Assembly (NCBI GenBank): GCA_032871835.1 | Contig: CM065295.1 | Span: 67,760,687-67,824,686, forward strand | Length of the DNA stretch: 64,000 bases | Direction: 5' to 3' | DNA from: Dipteronia dyeriana | Lineage: Eukaryota; Streptophyta; Magnoliopsida; Sapindales; Sapindaceae | Notes under the pieces: generated by a model | Databases searched by the model: none | What the model was told of the DNA's origin: nothing | Seen by the model: the letters and a program-made list of their open reading frames with translations, nothing else | Position numbers and translations under genes: made by a program | Shown: piece after piece, positions 10,912 through 22,161 of the stretch | Position numbering within the stretch: the stretch's first letter is position 1 | Layout: every line of letters begins with the position of its first letter

Positions 10912-11890
10912 TAGAAAATATTCTCGATCGTTTGAAACAAATTCTCGATACTTTTAAAATATTCTCGATCCTTTGAAAAAGATCTCGAATTTTAAAAAAA
11001 GTTCTCCTCGATCCTTTATAAATAGTCTCGATCCTTTCTAAAACCTCTCGATTCATTGAAAAAACTTCACGATCATTTAAAAATGTTCTCGATTTGTTTA
11101 TAAAGTTCTCGATCCTTTACAAATAGGCTCGATCCTTTGAAATTAGCCTTGATCCTTTGTAAAACCTCTCGATTCATTGAAAAAACTTTACGATCATTTT
11201 AAAAAGTTCTCGATTTGTTTCAAAAGTTCTCGATCCCTTGCAAATAGGCTCAATCCTTTCAAATTAGTCTCGATCCTTTGTAAAACCTCTCGATTCATTG
11301 AAAAAACTTCACGATCATTTGAAAATGTTCTCGACCCTTTAAAAAACATTCTCGATCATTAGAAAATATTCTCAATTCTTTCAAAAAACTCTCGATCGTT
11401 AGAAAATATTCTCAATCCTTTCAAAATACTCTCGATTATTTGAAAAATGTTCTCGATCAATTAAAAAAATCTCAACCCTTTGAAAATATTCTCGAAGCTT
11501 TGAAAATTGTCTTGAGCCTTTGAAAAACCTCTCGATTCTTTGAAAAATATTCTCAATCATTTTCTAAAAACTGGACCATTTGAAAAACATTCTCGATCGT
11601 TTGAAAAACTCTCGATCCTTTGAAAATATTCTCGACACTTTCACAAAACTCTCGAGTCTTTGAATAATCTTCTCGATTATTAGAAAAATCTTCTCGATTC
11701 GATCATTTTAAAAAATTTCGATCCTTTAGAAAACAATCTCGATCGTTATCATAATATTCTCGATCGTTTTCAAAAATTCTCGATCCTTTCATTATAGTCT
11801 CGATCCTTTGAAAAACCTTTCGATTCTTTCTAAAAAATTTCCTCGATCTCGCTTGAAATATTCTCGATTTTTTTTTCAAAAGAAAAATTC
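10912..11890 (+). repeat. subterminal array of ~20-bp TTCTCGATCC units, right end of MULE1
   Basis: About 46-48 direct units, same core as the left array. Six-unit blocks repeat as a unit: TCTCGATTCATTGAAAAAAC recurs at 11046, 11168 and 11288 (~121-bp spacing). It lies just upstream of the minus-strand DUF1985-Ulp1 gene, so it occupies that gene's promoter side. Confidence 0.9.
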
Positions 11891-12149
11891 TTCGATACCA
11901 GAATATTGAACCTCATTTCAAACCCAAACCAAAACCACAACCACTGTCAACCTTAATCTACAATTTCTTTCAACAGAACAAGTGTGAAATGCAATTATAA
12001 GTTATGAACAACAAATCGATACGTAAAACAAACTCAACTTACCTTTGTCACTCGCTGCGAAATGTACTGTATTCCCGTTCCGGTCAATCAGCTGTCGATT
12101 TCGTTGTCATCGGTTTCATTCTCATTATTGCTTTTCTCAGAAACATAAA

Positions 12150-12280
12150 ACGATGAATTTTCTCTTTTTCAATTTTGTAGGGGTATTCTCGTCTGTTTAG
12201 TTTAAATGATGTCTTTTAAACTTACATTACTAAACTAGTGACATTTGCATAACACCCCTCTCAAATAGTGCCATTTATTT
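12150..12280 (-). repeat. right terminal inverted repeat, MULE1
   Basis: The reverse complement shares AAATGTCACTAGTTTAGTAA and GTAAGTTTAAAAGACA with the left repeat, but is clearly diverged. The outer border is uncertain by ~10 bp. Confidence 0.65.
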
Positions 12281-12289
12281 ATCGACCCC

Positions 12290-12290
12290 C

Positions 12291-12382
<92 letters not shown>
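12290..12382. repeat. (AT)n(GT)n compound microsatellite
   Basis: About 13 AT units followed by ~33 GT units. It generates spurious Val/Cys and Thr/His open frames. Confidence 0.97.
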
Positions 12383-12384
<2 letters not shown>

Positions 12385-12515
12385 ATCGTGGTAGGGACGG
12401 GACAGGGAGTGCTTCCCCCTTGCCCGCCCCGTTTCATCTTCAGGGACAAGACTTTGTCACCGTCCCCGAATATTGTCCCACATCCCCGCCCCATTCGAGG
12501 TAAAGGTTTTTGGTG
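12385..12515. repeat. C-rich dispersed repeat, second copy
   Basis: GGGACGGGACAGGGAG and CATCCCCGCCCC motifs, related to 4650-4815. The two islands bracket MULE1. Confidence 0.45.
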
Positions 12516-13837
12516 TGGTTTTTTTAGACAATTGAGTTAAGGTTTTGGTGTTGTTTCATTTTAATAGAAATTAGGTTTTCTTAGATACGATTCTAATGCG
12601 ATTTCATTATTTTGCTTGTTGGTGTGTACGCCTATGCAGTGTCGTTGTCATCTAATTGTTCCAGATGCTTGATATCATTCTTAAACAATTCTTTCACTAT
12701 TTTTCCAGATGATTGATATCATTCTAAAACTATTCCATCATTATTTGTATATGTATAAGAAATAAATTTTAAGGTTTAAAAGATAAAGAATTTTTTTTCC
12801 AAGAAAATAAATTACCAATAAATTTCCAAGAAAAAAGTTTGTATATTTCTTTAAGTAATTTTGATATAAAGAATACAATTTTTTTTAAATAAATGGGAAA
12901 TAAATAGGTCAAATTTTGATATAAAGAATACTAAAAAATTTAAATAAATGGTAAATAAATAGGTCAGTAGAGCAATGCCAAACCTCTAATTATTTCTTAA
13001 GTTAAGTTGATTATTTATAAAATCAGTTTACAAAACACCCACCAACTTATTTTATAAACGGACTATTTCTTAAATTAAACTATATACAGATTAATTCTTA
13101 AGCAATATATACAGATTACCCTAAACATAACCGTAACATATGTGAGACTCAATTACATACATAACTGGAATGTTAATCGAGACTGTTAATCCCATCCATG
13201 GTTGATGTAAGACTCAATTAGGCACATAAAATTCCAGTTATGTACCTAATCGAGCCTCACATTGACAAATTATTTGGGTGGCACCCTCTTTTTACAAGCC
13301 ATAGATTTATATTAACGAGTTTGTATCGATTGAACCTACAGCACACTATGCAGAAAGTGGACGTATCCTAATGGATTTGTATACATACAGGAAGCAAAAA
13401 CCCCAGTCATGAAATAGTTTTCAGAAATGTTCACCTAAAACTTTATGAAAATGCACAACATTTAAGCTGACCTATGTCTTAAGAACTGAAAAACATCTAG
13501 ATAACCTGGCTACCACAGTACAAAAGTAGAGTGTTTTGCAATAGTAAATAATAACATATAGTTCTAAATTCTCATCAAATGGATAGATTACCGCATTCTA
13601 GATCTAGATGTACAAAATGAGAAACAAAGATGATGGAGAGCACTTCCACTAGCAAACCACAAAAAAAAACAGCCAAAAGGAATAATAAGCCCACTTTTTT
13701 TGCTAAGCAGAAGGGGAGAAGAAAAAAACAAAAAACTTAGCTAGTATATGTCTTTAGGTAATTAACAGAATCACATGCATACCCAACCAGGCACATTGAT
13801 ATCCAGAATCACCGCTCCTTTGTTCCCCAACACTTCT
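12516..13837. other. 3' flank of the PDCB-like gene; local duplications and a hairpin
   Basis: No gene is seen. Two local tandem duplications are present: CCAGATGCTTGATATCATTC and its copy ~45 bp on (12662/12706), and a ~57-bp duplication at 12857-12966 (GATATAAAGAATAC). An imperfect inverted repeat of ~31 bp (13143-13173 with 13229-13261) flanks a ~55-nt loop. The 3' untranslated region of the minus-strand gene should lie in 13500-13837. Confidence 0.55.
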
Positions 13838-16800
13838 TCAACCCCACAAGAGCATCAAGCCTGAAAAGAAGAGGATCTTTGAGAGAGAAAAGTAGTTGGA
13901 GTTTTGGAGTCTCAGCCCACCGTGACTGTAGTCTGTGTTGATGCCAGCTCCCGAAGGACCTACACCAGTCCCAACTCCTCCTAACACTCCATTTGACGGA
14001 GTTGTTGTGTACGGTGAGGTGGTAGTTCCTGCTGTCGGCGTGGTGATGGATGGAGTTGTGGTCGAGGGCGTGGTGGTGGTTGGGGGACTTGTTGTCACAG
14101 GAGTAGTACTTGGTGTTGTTGTGGTGCTGCCTGCAGTGCTGAACCAAGCAAACAAAGAAAAAGTTAGCAAATTGATCGAGATTAAAAACCAAATATTGTT
14201 AAAGCCAGCAGATACATGATTGAAAGAGTGGGCATAAAACTGACTCAGAAGTTAGAAGTAGATGGTAATACCAGTCCACATGCCGAAATTCTTTCTAAAG
14301 CTTTATTCACCCAAACAATCAAGTATGTGTATACTTTCGGTCTTTGGAGTTTCAATTTCTTGATTGCATTAGCTTAATCCCATGTAGTTTGTGTTATATA
14401 TTGAGCTGGTGTAACTCATCTCATCCTCTATGGGAAAATACTTTGATTTCATAATAGAAAGTAGAAACCTTAATACAACATATATTTAGCACTTCTAGTC
14501 CGTATATAAAACAGGTTCAACAAAGTTGTGCTAGCTAAATCAGAGGGTATGAGCTAACCTAAAAATTCACTAAGTGGTCTGGAAATAAAATAATTAATTT
14601 GGATTCAAATATTCAATTGATATGTACAATTTATGGGTGATTGCCCAAAAAAACTAGAGATGAGTATTAGTTGTGGACCTTGTCTTAGTAAGATTCTTTT
14701 GGTTAAAGACCTTTGTTTTTTCTTTCTCCTTTCTCCGACACGAGGGTGGGTTCAAGTCCATACAGGATCCCACACCTGATAGCTGATATACATTAGTTAC
14801 TTTCTAGTGTGGGATCCCACACGTTTCCTGGTTTATCACCGTTTATTTTTTTTTACGGATCATCACATGTGATAAACCGTGATCTCGCACCTGGCTAAAG
14901 ACCTTTTTTTTCTCCTTTCTCCGACATGAGGATGGGTTCAAGTCTTTCCTCTTATATATATGAATTATCAGGTGCAGGTGCAGAATCACTGATTCCAACC
15001 ACTAATTCCAACCGGTTGGAATCAGTGATCCCGCACAAGAAATTCGTACAGGATCCACACCCGAAAACTGTTATATTTCTGCTTTGTAGAATCAAGAGCT
15101 TCTATTTTATTTTTTTGCTGATGCTCTGATATAGGATAACATCAACTAATAACTTTTTTCCCTTGCAACTTGAACTTACATTTGTTTGATTTGAAATGTT
15201 TTAAGATTCACACTGTATATTTTCAAGTTTCCAAACTGATAATAGCATAAGTATAACAAGAAGTGCTAACAAACACATGGGGTCGATTGTGGTATTTCGT
15301 TAATTAGTTTGAAGAGGTTGGATTTAATTAATAAGTGATCAATGAATTTAACATCAATCTTAGGCCTGCCTAGATCAAACATGTGAAGCTCCGCTTCAAA
15401 GAATCCAAATCACATAAAAAAAATATCAAGAAACACAGTTGATTCATTGAATTTAATAACATATTAACATCATTGTAATGTATGCCATAAACAAACAATT
15501 GAAGGCTTGATATCAAGTACTACAATATCATGTTCATATGGGCCTTTACCAATCTTTAAAATCTACATATATATCTAACTTCTCTGTTGTGGAGTGTGTG
15601 TAATCGGCTGAAAATCCACTAGAGATAAACTTTTGGATAAAAAAGAACAAGAGACGCAAGTTATAAAGGAGTGCTCACATAAAATTGGTGGTAAAAGGAG
15701 ACACCAAAGAGCAGAACAGAGAGACTAGACATGCACGAGCCTCGAGACAGCCAAAATTTCAAAAGTTGGGGCTCAAATCTCAAGAGACATGAGACATGCC
15801 CATCCCAAGGCCTTGAAATGGTTCTCAAAACAAAGTGATAGGCCCACCATGATATCAACACTTTTTTTGTTGTTTCACTGTGGACAAGTTTTCCCTCCCC
15901 AGTCCCCACTGTTAAAACTTTAAAACTCTCTCATTCCACTGTTGTAGTTTGTCAAAATTCTTTTCTAACTTGATAGTTATTTGCAAAAACACAAAACAAG
16001 GGTGCTATAATAAGTAACCTTTACACTGTTCACTCATGGTTAAAATCTTATTTGATTATTATTATTATTTTTAAAAATCAATCTCACATTCTCACCCTTA
16101 GCAAAAGTGCATTAGATCCCAATAATTGTAGTATCTTTTAAGAAAGTGAAGCAAAGCTCCACCAATGTCTCTACCAGCTTTAAAAGGCCAATGAGTCAGA
16201 ATTTCAAGAACGTCATCATGCAATTAATTACAAACAACAGGCAATATGACAAAAAGAGCCCATTTTGAATAAACTAAAGCTTGTAAAAGAAAAAGTGTCT
16301 TAGATTGACAAATTATTTTTTAATTCACACATGAAAGAAACCCGTTACTCTACATTATAATTCTAAAAAAAAAAAAACCTATCTTTTCCTTGAGAATAAA
16401 AGAAACACTAATAAGATGCCCATCCCACCTAGAATAATTTGTCAGTAAAAAAAAAAAAACTTTTACGGCCGGAATCTTTACTCTTAAATGATACAATATC
16501 AATTAAACTCAAATCAATGATTTTATTTTTCAGACCACCCAGTGAATTTTTTGGTTAGCTCCTGCTTTGTTGAATCGGTTTTGTATCAAGTACAAAAATA
16601 CTAAATTACTAAAATAATGTACATGAATTTGAACATGCCAGCACTTTGTAAAAATTCCAACAGTAGAATCCCTTTTTGTTTGCATTTATACTTAAGATTT
16701 ATAATATAGATTATTATTCCTCCGTTTTGAGAAACACGTGGCTAGATTGTGGAGAGAGACCGAGTATCCTATGTAAAATTACGTGTACATGATTAAATAC

Positions 16801-17915
16801 CTCCCACATAATAAGAAAAAAATCTTGGATGCATAAATCTCTCATCCAGATGTTATCACGTCAATAAATTTTGCTTTTGTAAGAACTTCTACCCCAAATA
16901 AACATACTAGCATGCATGAAAATAATAAAAGAAAGTTACAGTAAATGGAAATAAATCTTTTTAAGAATATGCTGTAAAAATTTGAAAACTAGTAGAAAGT
17001 ACTGCCCTAAATATGTAGGAGTGCCCAATTTTGTAAAGACTAGCTAAGAGCACCCCCAAACACTACCCTGAACTGTGTCAGAACTGAGAACTGCAACTGC
17101 CCCACAACCTCTTAAATTACAAAAAATTTGAAAGAAAGTAAAATGAAAATCATGTCAAAAAGTAGAAAGAAAAAAAAAAGAGTTGGTAATTGGTACCTGG
17201 TGCTAGAAGGGTAAGAACAACCAGCGGTACCTGTAAAAAAAGAGTAGACACATATATAAGTAAGATTGTGAGAAGAATTTGTTGAAATGTTATGGCAATG
17301 TGAGTGATTAGGATTTACTGGGGTCAGAAGTAGAAATGGTGGCAGCTCCAGCAAAGTCACAAGAGCCTTGGGCTTGACCCTTCTTCTGGAAATAGCTGTT
17401 GACAGCAAAATTGCAATGAGCTTTGACAGTGTTGGGGTTGAAACAAGCCCCATTAGTGTGAATAAGACCACAGTCAGCCCCAGCTCCACATGCATAGTCC
17501 AATGCCTTTTGCATTCCTGATTCACCCGCCGCTTCTTTGCAAACACACCATGTGGCACCTGTTATAATTATCACCAACAAAATAAAATTAAAAATTAAAA
17601 ATTAAAAATTAAAAATTAAAAATAGCATAGCAGGATCAAATACACAATCGAAAAGCAAAATAAAAATACAATCTTTATGCACCCAGAAACGAAAAAAATA
17701 ATATATTTGTCGTAAGGTAGCTAATAACTTGAGAAAAAATAAAAAGAAAGTACACAAGTGAAAGGGTAGAAAAAGGAGATCCAGAAAATAATATATCCAT
17801 TATTAAATACTTGGAAGAAAAAAAATAGAAAAAGAAAAGAACTTGTGATTGGCAGAGCTTTACTTGAGTGACCAGCCATGGCCAGAATGAGGGATAGAAG
17901 CAGTAAAGCAGCCAT
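13838..17915 (-). CDS. plasmodesmata callose-binding protein (X8 domain, GPI-anchored), PDCB-like
   Basis: Four exons: 17915-17864, 17558-17319, 17230-17197 (34 nt) and 14138-13838, 627 nt in total, 208 residues. All introns have GT...AG ends and join in frame. The protein has a hydrophobic signal peptide (LLLLSLILAMAG, residues 4-15), then an X8/CBM43 domain starting ATWCVCKEA. All six cysteines are present, the last in AGCSYP, encoded by the mini-exon. A Thr/Pro/Ser-rich stalk follows, then a Gly/Ser stretch and a hydrophobic tail (ILFFSGLMLLWG) fitting GPI-anchor addition. PDCB proteins bind callose in the wall at plasmodesmata and affect cell-to-cell transport. The ATG at 17915 is chosen because it starts the signal peptide. 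Intron 3 is unusually long (~3.06 kb). No lesions are seen. Other X8 GPI proteins of the same family cannot be excluded, so no symbol is assigned. Confidence 0.93.
14690..15062. repeat. palindrome-rich repeat cluster within intron 3
   Basis: CTCCTTTCTCCGACACGAGG with GGGTTCAAGTCC occurs at ~14726-14760 and again at ~14913-14944. The second part resembles a tRNA B-box, hinting at a SINE remnant. Perfect palindromes occur at 14807-14822 (GTGTGGGATCCCACAC) and 15005-15022 (ATTCCAACCGGTTGGAAT), and GGTTTATCAC pairs with GTGATAAACC (14831-14879). Confidence 0.5.
15063..17196 (-). other. rest of intron 3, nothing recognised
   Basis: AT-rich intronic DNA without open frames of note. The sole longer frame (15661-15909) has no family features. 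Confidence 0.6.
17581..17624. repeat. (AAAAATT)n minisatellite in intron 1
   Basis: Six to seven near-perfect 7-bp units, close to the 3' splice site of intron 1. Confidence 0.9.
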
Positions 17916-18060
17916 GGAAGAAGAAAGCAAGGCTATAGCAAAGAGAAAGCTACTTTGATTGTTGCAAGGCTTGGGAGAGAGAAATGTAGGAGTGGGAAAA
18001 ATAAGAGAGAGTGTGAAGTGTGATACAGATGAGTGGGATTTTGTTAGATGTCGGTTTGCG
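17916..18060 (-). promoter_or_regulatory. CT-rich 5' leader and proximal promoter of the PDCB-like gene
   Basis: Upstream of the ATG the sense strand is pyrimidine-rich (CTCTCTCTTATTTTTCCC, TTTCTTCTTCC), typical of plant 5' untranslated leaders. No unambiguous TATA box can be fixed. Confidence 0.4.
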
Positions 18061-19134
18061 AATTGTGAGTGTCTTGGTTCATTTCTTCACCGTATGTACT
18101 GTTTATGTTTATTTACCTTTTAATTTATCAACCGGTAAAAGCACTTTTCATGGGAAGCTGAGCAAAAGCATAATTTTAGGGTCGAGGTCGGGTCCACTAC
18201 TGCTAAATGCTAAATGCTAATGCTCTCTTTGCCCGGTAGTAGTAGTACTGGCATTCGGTGCCGATTGAAATTTTGAATAATATTTGAAGGACCTGTTCTC
18301 ACGTCACGAGCCTAGGATTTTGCTATCTTAGCCCATCTCCCATCGGAAGTAAGAACCGTTTTTATATTTGAGTCGCAAGTAGGATAGCGAGTGATATTTA
18401 TATATAAGTAATGTTATTTTATTTAAATTTGATGTTTAAACGATGTAAAAATATCTCAATTCATTTATTTATATCAGATTAAATTTATATGAAATAAATA
18501 TATGGACTAGATTGTTATCACATTAGTTGGACATTAAACTTGGACGAAGTAAAATTACTCTTTATATATACTTTTACTACTGAAATCCGATAATTATATT
18601 GTTATATCAAATTTAATTATATCTAATTTTTAATAAATGATCAATTATTTAAATTTTATAAACTTTAATGCAATAAAAATACTACCTTTTTAAATTTCTC
18701 AACAAAGATCTTTTAAAATGGTATTAATATTTAATATTTTTAAATTAAATTAATATTTAAATAAAGAAACATAGTAAAATTTAAATTTCACATATTAATT
18801 AGAAAACACACCACATAAAGAAAAATTATAATTTTTCAAAAATTTTATTGATTTTTCTAAAAAAAAATAATAAAAAATATATTTATTTCGAATTTTAATA
18901 TTTCAAAAATCGTAGAGTATTCATCTTTAACGGTCAACAAATCCGATCCATCATTTTCTAAAAATCGACAAATTCAATTAGGCCCCACGTGTCTCTCACT
19001 CCTCATTATTGTTTGGATCCCACCAAAAACCATCAATTTTATGAGTCCCACCATTTAACTCTCATTCTCACATTTATTAAATATAGTTCAACTAAATAAT
19101 TCTCAATTTATTTTAACTCTCATTTTAAACTAAA
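18061..19134. other. gene-free upstream region with one MITE
   Basis: AT-rich. The only identifiable item is the MITE at 18407-18560. Confidence 0.6.
18407..18560. mobile_element. MITE of the GAGTAATGCTACTTTGTCC family, copy 1
   Basis: A ~154-bp element with ~28-bp imperfect terminal inverted repeats (AGTAATGTTATTTTATTTAA against GAGTAATTTTACTTCGTCCA). It matches the ends and middle layout of 22162-22329. Non-coding. Confidence 0.6.
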
Positions 19135-20157
19135 GGCCAGCTTGGTGTTACTGTAACTTTTAAAATAATCACTTTTAATTGTGTTGAAGAAATAATCTGC
19201 TGTAAAGTTAATCAAACCACTATTTGGTTAGAGCCAGTTTGATATTACTATAATTTTTAAAATAATCATTGTTAGTTGTACTGAATAAATAATTTGATGT
19301 GAAGTTAATCAGACAGTTGTTTGGTTAATGTTACTATTGAAATTGTTGTGGATTAATTTGGTAAACTTTACCTTTAGTAGTTGTGATTTTACATAATAAC
19401 TAAAACAGACATGAAATTGAATTATCAAACGACGTAACAAATTTCTTTTCATATATCTCAATCTCAAACTCCCATGGCAGCCGAAAAATCTAGGGTTTGA
19501 TAACACCAAGTCTAAAATAATAAAGAATAAAAAATGGGTGGTTCTTCCTTTACTCCTTTCTTTTAATTTCACAACAATATTTTTTGATTTCTTTTACTTA
19601 ACAAATCGATATCTGTACCTACAACACTTCAATCTTTATAACTTTTTTTTATATGATTGTTATTGATTGTATTTTTGGGTGAGTTTGTGATGGTAAAGAA
19701 GAAAAATGGTAGAGAAGAAGAAGTAGATGGCAAAAAAGAAAAAAATTAGGGTTTTGTTCTAAGCTTTAAGTTTGGGTGTTTGTTCCGGAATTTGTTCCGG
19801 AATTTGGTTGAGAGAATGAACAAATTATTTTTAAAAATCGTTTAAATAATATTATATTTAATCAATGATGAACAAATAAAGTTAAATCATATGAAATTAA
19901 AAATAAAATATATTTATATTTATGTTAAATCAATAGGGATAATTTAGTATTTTTAAAAAATCATTAAATCAAACACCAGATTCTATCATAACCACTTCGT
20001 AAAAGTAAATTCTACCTGCTTTTTAAAATTGTTGTCAAATCAACACAGATTCTTAAAAGTCACTTTTGGAAATTTTACCAAACTTCTTTTTTATGTCAAA
20101 ATTATTAAATAATCATATTTTAACTTCTCAAAAACAATATCAAACGAGGCCTACCAT
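19135..20157 (+). mobile_element. MITE-like element, copy 2 of the GGCCAGTTTGATATTGC family
   Basis: The left end is duplicated in tandem (19136 and 19229, ~93 bp apart: GCCAGCTTGGTGTTACTGTA, then GCCAGTTTGATATTACTATA). The right end (reverse complement GGCCTCGTTTGATATTGTTT at 20149) is an imperfect inverted copy. No transposase. It matches the element at 3775-4335. Confidence 0.5.
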
Positions 20158-20204
20158 TGGAGATGATTTTGACATTTTAACTCTCCTTTATAGAAGACCT
20201 TATT

Positions 20205-21400
20205 AACTAGGGCGATGTATTCAATTAGGATTTCAAAAGACGTTAACAACTGTTGACGGTGATTTTTTGATCGGATTGATAATGCATCTAACAAGTTTTT
20301 ATAAATTGGCAACAATGTTATGAAAAAGATTATAAAAAAAAAGTAGAGCATGCAAACACAGGCTTACGTGGTAAAACCTCAATACGGGGAAACATTCACG
20401 GTTGCCGACGACGGTGAGAAGAAATTCACTATGAATAGAATGATTACATCCATTGTTCCTCTTTTTTTATCGTATCTCTCTCCCTGTGTTTTTCTCTATT
20501 TATTTGTGTTTTTTTTTTGTATTCTTCTCTCTTTCTACAATAAGATTATGAGTCTATTTATATGTACATAAAACACTAATCCTTGTTATACAAATAAGGA
20601 AGGTAGTTTTTAATTAGGACTGGTTACTTGTTGAAGTAGTCTTTGTCTTCTTTCATGTTTCGGAGATCTTATACATTAAATTAGAATCTTCGTATGATTT
20701 AGTTGAATAGTCCGTTTAAGACTTATTTTCTGATAGGTGCACAATCTTCTAGAAGAACTGAGTTATTATATGATTTGGACTCTCTGATATGTATAAGGAA
20801 ATAATAATATTTCCTTATTGAAATGTGATTATATATTCTTCGTTTGAGTAAGATCATTCTTCTTTATGTTTAAGTCGTAGTTATCCTTAATGTCTCTCAC
20901 GCGTTGTTTAACTGAGCAATCATCTAATCCGGTCAGACCTTTTATGTCCCGATTGGATGGTCTTTACCTGATCAGGTTGTCTCTACCCCGATCGGTTAGT
21001 TTTTCCGACCATCTTAGGTAATCTCGACGAGGCTTTGGGATCAACTATTAATTTGCCTTAGGTTGATCTTCCCTGACTTTTGTGACGTGACATATCTAAT
21101 CACCGTGTTTTCAGGTGATCATGTTGACTTATCAAGCTATCAAAAAATCCCTATAACAATAACTTTTATGGAATTAAAGGGTTTGAATGTGTTTGATATA
21201 GACTTTTAAAGACTCTATAAAAATCACAAGGTATTCAATACAGACTTTTATAAACATTAAAAAAATCTTTAAAAGTCACGTTGTATTCAATCAAAACTTT
21301 TTAACGATCTATAAAAGTTAGGATGCATTCAAAATCTCAATAACTTTTAATGATTTTAAAATATCAATGACTTTTATATATAACATATCTCACAATTTGT
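20205..21400. mobile_element. GACTTTTAAAG-type MITE-like element split by a solo LTR
   Basis: The flanks 20205-20315 and 21159-21400 carry TATTCAAT and GACTTTTA(A)AGACTC motifs repeated in both orientations, typical of a common class of plant non-autonomous elements. Ends are not resolved. Confidence 0.4.
20316..21158 (-). mobile_element. solo Ty1/copia LTR
   Basis: An 843-bp segment bounded by TGTTAT...ATAACA. Read on the minus strand it starts TGTTATAGGGATTTTTTGAT, has a TATA box (TATAAATAGA, ~20548-20557), and ends with the AATACGGGG/GGTTTTACCACGTAA region followed by CATAACA that is typical of copia R/U5. No internal region is present, so it is a solo LTR left by LTR-LTR recombination. 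The target duplication is unclear (AACAA against ATAAC). Confidence 0.72.
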
Positions 21401-22161
21401 CTTTCCTTCGTACCAAAGACTTTGAATGACATTTCTTTTTTTAAATAGAAATAGTTTCACTTTATATAAAAAAACATAAAGCTCTTTGGAAAACATCAAC
21501 CTCCAAACATGTGTTATATTTTCAAATAAAAACACTCATTCTTTACAAATTTCATAAATAAATAAAAACATTATAAAAAAAAAGCATATTGCATTAGCAA
21601 TTTATAACAAAAAAAAAGAACTAAAAAAATAATATAAAACAACTCTCTATCGGTTATGCAATTAAGGACGAGAAATTGTAATTTTTTTTTACCTCTATTT
21701 TCAAAGCAACTAAATAACATCGAAACAAATTAAATGAACTTTATTTATATTAATTAAAAATAATAAAAGATAGAAATCACCACTCAACCATGCTAATGTG
21801 TAATAATCAAAATTGTGTACGAGTGTGGCTCCACATAATTATGATTAATATCAAACTACTTATTTTTATACCAGGGTCTTGATTAACAACCAGGTGTGAT
21901 TTTTATGTTTTATCTTAGTAACTTTGATTTAATTTTAGATAGATTTTTTATACCCACTGTAACACTTTCGTATTGACATGTAAACATTAATATTATTGTC
22001 AGTTTGCTACATTTATTCTAAAAGAAATTTTATAAAATTTTGATTAATTATAAAAGCAAATAAAATTTTGACTAATTATAAAAAAATAGATGTATAATGT
22101 CAATGGTACAAAATATAATAAAAATACAAATAATTTTTTTAAAATCATATGTATATATAAA
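21401..22161. other. no gene seen
   Basis: AT-rich, only short frames, nothing recognised. Confidence 0.6.

Larger units (their letters stand above)
5081..12280 (+). mobile_element. MULE1, Mutator-like element carrying a Ulp1/DUF1985 gene
   Basis: Two ~110-130 bp terminal inverted repeats bound about 7.2 kb. The order is repeat, tandem array, transposase (+), DUF1985-Ulp1 gene (-), tandem array, repeat. The two genes converge near 7250-7510. This layout matches ULP-carrying (Kaonashi-type) MULEs of plants. Both genes are broken by stops, so the copy is non-autonomous. No clear 9-bp target duplication was found, because both flanks are simple repeats. Confidence 0.8.

Noticed and set aside
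12268..12540. Open frames with Val-Cys or Thr-His runs on both strands
   Set aside because: They are translations of the (AT)n(GT)n microsatellite, with no conserved segment outside it.
13809..14192. 127-codon minus-strand frame rich in His/Asn
   Set aside because: It overlaps exon 4 of the PDCB-like gene in another frame. The Thr/Pro/Ser frame joins exon 3 in phase and ends with a GPI signal, so it is the real one.
20350..20571. 73-codon plus-strand frame
   Set aside because: It lies wholly inside the solo copia LTR, antisense to it, and ends in hydrophobic low-complexity sequence.
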